Below are positions 57,244 to 64,000 of a DNA stretch of 64,000 nt, in pieces (positions within the stretch are counted from its first letter, which is position 1; each line of letters begins with the position of its first letter). Location: assembly GCA_025766275.1 (NCBI GenBank), contig JAFKAC010000004.1, forward strand, positions 744,001 to 808,000. The letters are read 5' to 3'. A model generated the notes under the pieces. It saw only the letters and a list, made by a program, of their open reading frames with translations. It was not told where the DNA came from and searched no databases. This DNA is from Lactarius indigo (lineage: Eukaryota > Basidiomycota > Agaricomycetes > Russulales > Russulaceae). Made by a program: the position numbers and the translations under genes.

Positions 57244-58470
57244 TCACCGAAAGTCTCGCGCCGTCCACGTAGACTGTTCGTCGCTAATCCTCTCAAAAAC
57301 GTTGGCCCGTTCCAACCGGTAGATACAGTCCCTCTTGTCGTCTCTCGCCGACAACCGCATGGCCTGGAGCTGACGGATGCGGGCCGCGAGCCGTTCTTCT
57401 TCGTATGCGGCTGCACGGTAGCGTGTCACTTCCGCAGTTAGGGACTCATCCCCGATGCGGTTCAGTGCGCGGTCCGTGATCTTGTCGGAGGCGAGGATGA
57501 CTAGGTCCTCATGGGCGATGAAGGCGCGTCCCGCGGCCGATAGCATCGGATGGGCATAGAGGGGTTTGCCGTAGAGATGGGGAGAGCCGGGGATGAGTCC
57601 TAGCACAAACGGGTTCGCACCTCCTACGATCTGCACATGACTGGCGTTCCTCTCTACGCCGTCGGGTCCGGTGATGGGGAAATGAATGTAATGGGGCTGT
57701 CGATTCGCCCGGAACCCCTCAGGCGCAAGGACCTGCGCGGGGTCGTCGTCGTGCGTGATGGGGGTATGAAGTGCGACGCCGGGCAGTCGCACACGTCCTC
57801 GAGACATGGCGGTTCCGTCGGTGTGAACGAGCCATGGAGTGATTCGGGGATTAGTAGGGTGGCTGTGCGTTCGAAGGAGGGGGTGTCTGACCGGGTAGTA
57901 ATCCTCGTCGTCAGCGTGAGCCTCGTCGTGAGGGAGCGCTGCCTGCGCTCCCGCAATTCTTTCAACCTCCTCTGTGCTAAGCACAGTTGTTCGTCGGCCC
58001 ACGCCTTCGCCACCCTCCGCCAATCCTCCGCTGCTTCTAACTCCAGTTGGGTCTTCGAGAGGGCGGTCGGCAGGGAGAATTCCCCGCGTGCCGATGAGGT
58101 CGTCACCTGGGGGAATAACGGCAATGGGTTCTCGATTGCCGTTGTCGTCTCGGAAGATGTGAGGGACGGCATGCTGCTGCTCGTCGTCGGGCTGGTGAGT
58201 CGGGTCGGGGAACCTCTGTAGGACATTAGCCCACTCTTGAGCGGTGATATGCCCCGGTCGCACGTTTGCAGGTGTGTACGGAGTGAGCTGGACCGGTTGA
58301 ACCACGGTTTCTTCGTCGTCTTCGATGAGGTTGGCGGCGTCTTGTGCGACTTGGTCGAGGAGGATCGCCGTGGTGACATGTCTGAGAGGAGAAGTGGGCA
58401 TAGAAGTACGAGAGGAACGGAGGTGGGAGTGATACTCTCCCTGACTGTCTTCAGACTGGCTTTTAAGACG
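57244..58470 (-). pseudogene. R3 pol C-terminal extension, behind a TGA
   Basis: In frame with the upstream pol frame, separated only by TGA at 58473-58471; the 408 codons that follow are open to the end. It aligns with the R1 and R2 extensions over most of its length (TAQEWANVL, PITGPDGVER, SHVQI, GSPHLYGKP, DKITDRALNRI, and the final ARDFR). Conservation argues it was translated as part of pol. No known domain recognised; the last 100 residues are likely helical. Confidence 0.8.
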
Positions 58471-61400
58471 TCATATAGTCGTTCGGCCCGCTTGGTACTC
58501 CTCTATCGCTTCCGGAGCGAATACGTCATCCTTATCGACCCACTGATTCTCCGAGTCCGGGTACCCCTTCCATTTGATGAGATATTGGAGTTTTTTGCGG
58601 CGGCCGAAATGCCGTGAGTCTAGAATAGCTTCGACCTCGTATTCTTCTTCTCCTTCCACAAGATCCGGAGGTGGTCGCGGGAAGTTTTCGCCGTGCATGG
58701 TCGTACTTTTGTATGGCGTGAGAAGATCGATGTGAAACACTGGATGGATGCTCCACTGCGTGGGAAGTTCAAGTCGGTAGTTGTAAGGGGACATCACCTG
58801 AGTCACTTTAAATGGTCCGTGGCGTCGCGCCGCCAATTTCGCCGTAGGTTGGTTAGTTCGTAAGTGTTTTCCTTCTAACCATACTTGGTCGCCGACCCGA
58901 TACCGTGGGGTGTCTTTATGTCGGATCCAGCTATCTTGTGCCTTTTTGATAAGGGCTTGTGCAAGTTGACGTGCTTCCTTCAGCTGTGTTAATCTGGTGA
59001 TCACGTTTGGAATAGGGGATGGCTTATCCGTCCAATCAGCCGTCGGGTTGTATCCCATGAGAAGCATGAACGGCGATTGTTTCGTGTGCTCATGGGGCCA
59101 GTTGTTGTGAGCGAACTCTGCTATAGGGAGGTACTCCGCCCAATTGTCTTGGCGCTCATTAGCCCAGAACCGCAAATATTGCTCGAGCCACTGATTGGTC
59201 CGCTCGGACTGCCCGTCCGTGCGTGGATGGTAGGCCGTTGAAATGTTTTGTTGGATACCTAATATGCGGCACACTTCTCGTGTAAATTTGGAAGTGAATC
59301 GGGGGTCGCGGTCACTAATGATTTTGCGCGGTAATCCAAATCGCTTGAATACGTGATTGACGTACAAAATGGCAGTCCCTTCTGCTGTTATTTCCTCGTT
59401 GCATGGGATGAATATGGAGGCCTTGCTACAGTCATGGTCCGTGACGGTCAAGATGCTGTCATACGACTGCGAGGTCGGTAGTTTGGTAATGAAGTCTAGG
59501 GCAATGGTGTGGAAAGGGGGAGCGTCCGTGGTTGGGGTGATTGGGTGTAGCGGAGCGCGAGTGGGTCGAGTGTTGACTTTATTTCGCTGGCAGTCAGCAC
59601 ATCCTGTGACGTACTCGTATACATCCCGGCGAATGCTTGGCCACCAGTGGTGTCGTTCTACAATTCGTTGTGTCCTGCTTATTCCGGGGTGTCCGTGTAC
59701 TGGCAAATCGTGATGGTCCTGTATAATGGCCCTATACGCCGTCATTGGTCCCGTAACCACCAGTCGTCCATCCTTGTACCATTCTCCTTCTATTTCTTTG
59801 AGGCGGTGGGCATCAACCCACGTCTTGATTACGGCGGGGTCTTGTCGTCGTCTCGGTTGTTGCATCATGGGATGTATTTCCAGCGCACGCGCGACGTTAG
59901 TGGCTCGTATGAAAACTTCCGGAGGCAAGACAACCACACCTTGGTTATCTTCTTCTCCCTGGTCATAGTCCGGTCGCCTCGACAACGCATCCGCTCGGCC
60001 GTTGTTTTTCCCTTTGATATGATGGATTTCGAAGTCGTATTCCATCAATTCCAATACTTCTCGGGCGACCCTTCGGCTAATCTTTTGCGGCGTCTTCCAA
60101 TACTGCAGGTTTAAATGGTCCGAGAATATCTTGATCTTGTGTGGGGATCCCGCGAGTAGGGGGCGCCAGTGTCGCAGAGCTTTTACAATGGCAAGGAGTT
60201 CTAGGTCGTAAATGTCGTAGTTGCGTTCTGCTTCGCTCAGCGTTGCAGAGTAGTATCCTATTGGGTGCTTGCGCCCGTCACTTTTTCGTTGTAGGAGAAC
60301 TGCACCCACCGCAAACCCGGAGGCGTCGACCTCCAATTCAAATTGTTCTTGTAGGTTGGGGTGTGCCAACACTGGTTCTTCCGTTACAAGGCGTTTGAGG
60401 GTCTTGAACGCGCGATCCTCTTCTTCTGTCCATCGCCATTCAGCATTTTTTCTTGTGAGTCGATTTAGCGGTCGGGTGTGTGTGGCGAAACCTCGGATGA
60501 ATAAGCGGTAAAAGTTGCAGAAACCCAAGAATGAGCGTACGTCCCTGACTTTAGCTGGTGTCGGCCAGTCTTTGATGCCGCGAACTTTTACCGGGTCCAT
60601 GCGAGTTACCCCCTTTTCAAGGATTACCCCCAGGTAGTCCATCCGAGGTTGGTGGAAAAGGCACTTCTCGAGTTTGAAGTAAAGATCGTGCTCTTGGGCG
60701 ACACGAAGAACGTCCGTAACCGCCGCGACATGGTCCGCGGAGTCGTGACCCTCACGTGTTGCGATCCCAATGTCGTCCATATACACTCTGATGATGGTGC
60801 CGCGTAGTTCGTGTTTTGCGATCGTATCCCGGTAAATATGGTTCATCATCGTTTGGAATGTTGCGGGCGAATTTGTGAGGCCAAAGAACATGACCGTCGG
60901 TTCGAAGAGACCAAATTTGGTTTTGAAGGCCGCCTTTTCCTGGTCTCCGTCCCGGATACGAATGTTGTTATATCCCCAACGGATGTCGAGCTTGGTGTAA
61001 ATGTGCGCATTGCTGAGGTCGTAGATGAGGTCTTGAATGAGGGGAAGGGGATATTGGTTGCGTATAGTGTGAGAGTTAATCACCCGGTAGTCCTGTACCG
61101 GGCGTAGTTGTCCGTCCTTCTTTTTAATAAAGAAAAATGAGGACGCGTACGGGGAGATCGAAGGGCGTAAATATCCCTGCTTAAGCTTTTCGTCTAGGAA
61201 TTCTTTGAGCTTGCCCTCCTCTTCTTGGGTCAACGGGTATATCTTGCAGTCTATAGCTGAGGGGGCGTTTGGTTTGAAGTCAATGGCGTGATCCCATGGC
61301 CTCGGAGGAGGGAAACGTTGGGATGCTTCTTCGCTGAAGAGCTGTTGAAACGCTTGGTAGGCCGCTGGCAGCTCTACGGGCGGTTCTTCTTTCCTTGCTT

Positions 61401-61983
61401 GAATTGCTAGTTCGGTGGACGTGGTAGCACGTAAATGTATGCTTTCTTCGTCCAGTTCATGGGCAATTTCTTCTTTTTGGTCATTAGTGAGGGCGGCGGC
61501 GATGACAGTATGCTGATGGAAACTGTCCTGCGTACTAATCACCACCGGCATGATGTCCTCATGTATTGCCGCGTCGCGCCAGTTAATGGTCGGTTCATAG
61601 GTGGCCAACCATGGGTATCCCAGCACGATTTCTTCGGTGCCTAAGTCCGTGACGAGAAACCGCATCGTCCTGTGATATCCTTTGGCGTATACATCGAGGT
61701 CGGTATAGTGAGTAATGGACCCAGCTTTATTTTCTGTCTGGTCGATGTTCCAGATTTTTCGTGGCTGGGCCAGGGGTTGTGTACCAATGCCCATCTTCTT
61801 TATGAACCGTGGGTTCATGAAATTGTCGGTAGCTCCGGAGTCTATTAGTACTCTTATGTCGGCCATTCGGTAATTCGTGCGTATCGAGACTGGAATTCGA
61901 AGAGAACGAAAGCGCGTCATGATTACGGAATTACAATTTAGAGCCCTCACCCAGGCCGATGGGTTCAGGCGCTCCGAAAACCC
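58471..61983 (-). CDS. R3 pol polyprotein (protease to chromodomain)
   Basis: About 1170 uninterrupted codons entered from gag by -1 frameshifting at 61983-61977. Protease DSGATDNF, reverse transcriptase VYMDDIG, RNase H DASGFAVGA, zinc-binding integrase domain ending CADCQRNK, integrase core with TVTDHD, SDRDPRF and DGQSERTNQ, chromodomain QYLIKWKGYPDSENQW. Ends at TGA 58473-58471 shortly after the chromodomain. All catalytic residues are intact; of the three elements it has the longest unbroken enzyme region starting at the frameshift site. Confidence 0.9.
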   Translation of the reverse strand, partial: GFSERLNPSAWVRALNCNSVIMTRFRSLRIPVSIRTNYRMADIRVLIDSGATDNFMNPRFIKKMGIGTQPLAQPRKIWNIDQTENKAGSITHYTDLDVYAKGYHRTMRFLVTDLGTEEIVLGYPWLATYEPTINWRDAAIHEDIMPVVISTQDSFHQHTVIAAALTNDQKEEIAHELDEESIHLRATTSTELAIQARKEEPPVELPAAYQAFQQLFSEEASQRFPPPRPWDHAIDFKPNAPSAIDCKIYPLTQEEEGKLKEFLDEKLKQGYLRPSISPYASSFFFIKKKDGQLRPVQDYRVINSHTIRNQYPLPLIQDLIYDLSNAHIYTKLDIRWGYNNIRIRDGDQEKAAFKTKFGLFEPTVMFFGLTNSPATFQTMMNHIYRDTIAKHELRGTIIRVYMDDIGIATREGHDSADHVAAVTDVLRVAQEHDLYFKLEKCLFHQPRMDYLGVILEKGVTRMDPVKVRGIKDWPTPAKVRDVRSFLGFCNFYRLFIRGFATHTRPLNRLTRKNAEWRWTEEEDRAFKTLKRLVTEEPVLAHPNLQEQFELEVDASGFAVGAVLLQRKSDGRKHPIGYYSATLSEAERNYDIYDLELLAIVKALRHWRPLLAGSPHKIKIFSDHLNLQYWKTPQKISRRVAREVLELMEYDFEIHHIKGKNNGRADALSRRPDYDQGEEDNQGVVVLPPEVFIRATNVARALEIHPMMQQPRRRQDPAVIKTWVDAHRLKEIEGEWYKDGRLVVTGPMTAYRAIIQDHHDLPVHGHPGISRTQRIVERHHWWPSIRRDVYEYVTGCADCQRNKVNTRPTRAPLHPITPTTDAPPFHTIALDFITKLPTSQSYDSILTVTDHDCSKASIFIPCNEEITAEGTAILYVNHVFKRFGLPRKIISDRDPRFTSKFTREVCRILGIQQNISTAYHPRTDGQSERTNQWLEQYLRFWANERQDNWAEYLPIAEFAHNNWPHEHTKQSPFMLLMGYNPTADWTDKPSPIPNVITRLTQLKEARQLAQALIKKAQDSWIRHKDTPRYRVGDQVWLEGKHLRTNQPTAKLAARRHGPFKVTQVMSPYNYRLELPTQWSIHPVFHIDLLTPYKSTTMHGENFPRPPPDLVEGEEEYEVEAILDSRHFGRRKKLQYLIKWKGYPDSENQWVDKDDVFAPEAIEEYQAGRTTI
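61954..61983 (-). promoter_or_regulatory. R3 -1 frameshift signal
   Basis: Minus-strand GGGTTTT at 61983-61977 in the gag zero frame, then a spacer and CTGA, ACCC, TCGG, GGGT in the same order as R2. The first stem changes from CTGA/TCAG to CTGA/TCGG, which still pairs through a G-U. Confidence 0.6.
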
Positions 61984-63959
61984 TCTCTCCCCCATAAATC
62001 CTGCAATATCAGGTCCTTCACTTCGTCAGGTGCGTTGGCGACCCCAGTGAGCCATTCTTTGGCTCGTTCTTCTGCGGTTTTGCTAGTTGAAGCGGCCTGT
62101 ATCTGAGCCGGTGGGGTTTCTTGTGCGTAATAATCTGTTTCCGCTGTGCGAACGGTAGATGGTCCGGCACTTTGCGGCTGCCATTGCCGGGGTTGTCTGG
62201 GATGGGGGCAATGTCGTGAGAGATGGCCCGGCGTGTTACAGTTGTAGCACAACACCGTCCTTAGGTCTCGTCTTGACCCCCCTCTTCCTCGCCCCCTCAC
62301 TCCGGGTCCTCCTCTTGGTGGAAAGGGAGGTAGGCCTGTATAAGGCGGTTTTCCGTAGTCGATTTCTTCCGATCCTGCTAACCTTGCTTTTGTTCGATCT
62401 GCGGAGGTATCCATTGCCCAAGGATTTGCGAGGTTTTGGGGAACGGTCCACCCAGCGTTACCCCCCTTCTTCGGCTTGGTGTCTTTATACTCATCCACCC
62501 GAGCTCGGACGTGGATGTAGTTGCGTTGTCGGCGGAGTGTTGCCCGCTTCCATTCGTCAAATGTTTCCGGTTCGTCCAGATCGTACGTCTTTTCGTATAG
62601 CTTCTTTGGTAATCCCTTGGTGAACAAATCGATGGTCTGGGGGTCGTTAAGTCGGTATCCCGCTTTCCTAGCGGCTTCTTCAAATTCGTTGACGTATTTG
62701 TCGATATCCCCGTCGACCATCTTGAGTCCCTTCCTTAGAAGCGCTTGAGCTTGTTCTCGCTCGAGGGTGTTAACGAACCTTTGGTTGAACCCTTCTGCTA
62801 CTGCATTCCACAGATCCCTCGTATGTTGGTCTATTCCTCGTTGTATTTGACGGTTAAGCCACTTGAGGTACGAGAGCACCCATTCGCTGACGGATACCCC
62901 TTTTATGTAGGACAAGAATAGGAGACTTCTTCGGTAGTCGTTGCGCATGACCGAGGTATCGAGGTTCATTCCCCAGTACACGTGCCATTGCGTGAGGAAG
63001 GAGTCGACTTTAGTGCGGTCTCCATCAAAAATTGTGGGAGGTTCACCGGTCAGTTTCTCGTGTCCGTGTCCTCCTCCTCCTCCGCCTCCTGGTGGTCCTC
63101 CACCTCCGTCTCTGTCTGGAGGTCCTCCTCCTGGTGGGTTGTTTGGGAGGTCGGGTGGGTTTCCCCCTCCTCCGGGGCGTCGAGGGAAGTCTCCTCCTGG
63201 CGGTCCTCCCCATCCTGGCGGAGGGTCCAGTGATAGCCCTCGTTGTCGTCCGTTCCCCGACGGGGGATCCCCTTGATCGGGTCCAATAGCCCGAAAGATG
63301 GCTGCGTCGTCTGCAGTCATGCGATGCCCTGTTTCTGGATTAATGGGCATGAGGTTACGTTGTGATTCTTGTCTGATTGCTTCCACCGCTTCTCGCGCTG
63401 CTTGCTCCCTCACTTGTATAATTTCCTCGGCCGTCATGGTTGTAGTTGCCATTTCTGCTGCCGGTGATCGTACGTGAATGACTTCTGGCTGATCTGAAAT
63501 ATGGAGAGACTCAGCTTGTTGGATGGTGTATTGCTCGATAGGCCCGACGCTCGCCGGTCGATTCTCTTCACTTTGCTCGTCCTCTTCAGTTTCCTCACTG
63601 ACCGCCTCTCCAGTAGAGTGTTCTCGTAGCTGGCCGTCAATGGGCCCCCAGTCAGCTCTTGAATTGAGCTCGCGTGCGTCGATATCGCACTGGTATTGCC
63701 TCCCCGCGGGTCTGATAACGTCCCAGCGGTGGTCTATAGGATTCCACGTAATTTCTACCCAACACAGGTGGTCGAAATTGAACTCAACGGGTCTGAACCT
63801 TGTGGGTCCGTTGAACTCCACAAAGTATCCGGTTTCGTCTCCTCGGTCCCTCCACCTGGCTGCTCCTAAGAATCGGGTTGGTACGTTGCGATCTCCTCTT
63901 CGTTCTAGATAATAAGGACGAAAATTCGTCCACTGGTCCCTAGTATTGACAGTCGCCAC
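61965..63959 (-). CDS. R3 gag (nucleocapsid/capsid) protein, GUG start
   Basis: 664 codons from GTG at 63959 (context TCATTGTGGCG). Conserved N-terminus (TRDQWTNFRPYYLERRGDRN), acidic linker, Pro/Gly-rich stretch, capsid-like region, CCHC knuckle CYNCNTPGHLSRHC. No in-frame ATG before about codon 170, as in R1 and R2. Intact. Confidence 0.86.
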   Translation of the reverse strand: MATVNTRDQWTNFRPYYLERRGDRNVPTRFLGAARWRDRGDETGYFVEFNGPTRFRPVEFNFDHLCWVEITWNPIDHRWDVIRPAGRQYQCDIDARELNSRADWGPIDGQLREHSTGEAVSEETEEDEQSEENRPASVGPIEQYTIQQAESLHISDQPEVIHVRSPAAEMATTTMTAEEIIQVREQAAREAVEAIRQESQRNLMPINPETGHRMTADDAAIFRAIGPDQGDPPSGNGRQRGLSLDPPPGWGGPPGGDFPRRPGGGGNPPDLPNNPPGGGPPDRDGGGGPPGGGGGGGHGHEKLTGEPPTIFDGDRTKVDSFLTQWHVYWGMNLDTSVMRNDYRRSLLFLSYIKGVSVSEWVLSYLKWLNRQIQRGIDQHTRDLWNAVAEGFNQRFVNTLEREQAQALLRKGLKMVDGDIDKYVNEFEEAARKAGYRLNDPQTIDLFTKGLPKKLYEKTYDLDEPETFDEWKRATLRRQRNYIHVRARVDEYKDTKPKKGGNAGWTVPQNLANPWAMDTSADRTKARLAGSEEIDYGKPPYTGLPPFPPRGGPGVRGRGRGGSRRDLRTVLCYNCNTPGHLSRHCPHPRQPRQWQPQSAGPSTVRTAETDYYAQETPPAQIQAASTSKTAEERAKEWLTGVANAPDEVKDLILQDLWGREGFRSA

Positions 63960-63967
63960 AATGAGTT

Positions 63968-63978
63968 ATCTTGGTCTT
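63968..63978 (-). promoter_or_regulatory. R3 primer-binding site, self-priming type
   Basis: Minus-strand AAGACCAAGAT, two nt from the 5' LTR, complementary to ATCTTGGTCTT in the LTR (56960-56950). Confidence 0.72.
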
Positions 63979-64000
63979 AATGTAACGCCGTCACGACGTT

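Larger units (their letters stand above)
56757..64000 (-). mobile_element. LTR element R3 (Ty3/gypsy, chromodomain), runs off the window
   Basis: Minus-strand element. 3' LTR 56757-57213 (457 bp); the 5' LTR starts at 63981 and is cut by the window end. Left flank CGTAC (56752-56756) is the likely target duplication. Same order and features as R1 and R2 but more diverged from them than they are from each other: a third lineage of the same group. Confidence 0.9.

Noticed and set aside
57637..58221. 194-codon plus-strand frame
   Set aside because: Antisense of the R3 C-terminal extension, which is conserved in R1 and R2 on the sense strand.
57244..58401. R3 C-terminal extension as an independent gene starting at an ATG
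   Set aside because: It is in frame with pol and separated by a single TGA; R1 and R2 read through the same place without a break, so a former part of pol is simpler.

Overview
The window looks like nuclear DNA of a basidiomycete fungus, most likely an Agaricomycete (a wood-decay polypore type would fit). Reasons: short 45-70 nt GT-AG introns throughout, families typical of Agaricomycetes (DUF6535, DUF6532, Plavaka transposase, chromodomain Ty3/gypsy elements) and fungal SDR genes. Family names come from recognising sequence patterns, not from a search. Splice models were made by hand from reading frame, splice sites and agreement between paralogues.

Left, gene-bearing third (1-14.8 kb). A 3' gene fragment of unknown function lies at the edge. 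A tandem pair of intact 8-exon short-chain dehydrogenases follows (2594-3943 and 5010-6387). A DUF6535 membrane-protein gene on the minus strand (6936-9481) is head-to-head with a large plus-strand gene of the NO VEIN type (9788-14764), which carries an HSP90-like ATPase domain and a C-terminal DUF3883 domain.

Middle (14.9-32.9 kb). A decayed tandem array has the repeating order RING/coiled-coil gene, non-coding repeat, penta-EF-hand gene, proline-rich zinc-ribbon gene ('M' family). One unit is nearly complete (16333-25937). A partial unit lies to its left (14924-16265) and a second to its right (27230-31492). A third is split between 32690 and 56412 by a transposon nest.

Right (32.9-64 kb). 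The nest is: LTR element R1 (36028-43864) inside the 5' LTR of R2 (35857-51583), inside an exon of the Plavaka-type transposase of a DNA transposon (33663-55511), inside the tail of a LINE remnant (32880-55856), inside the tandem array. R1, R2 and Plavaka have identifiable target-site duplications, and the Plavaka frame is exactly restored when R2 is removed. The Plavaka element also carries an intact divergent DUF6532 gene. A third LTR element, R3 (56757 to beyond the window), sits in another Plavaka-type end.

R1, R2 and R3 are related chromodomain Ty3/gypsy elements. They share four notable features: an ATG-free leader leading to a GUG start of gag, a self-priming type primer-binding site, a conserved -1 frameshift signal between gag and pol, and a conserved extension of about 400 residues after the chromodomain. 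The in-frame stops that interrupt pol are all TGA. No tRNA, rRNA or CRISPR was seen.
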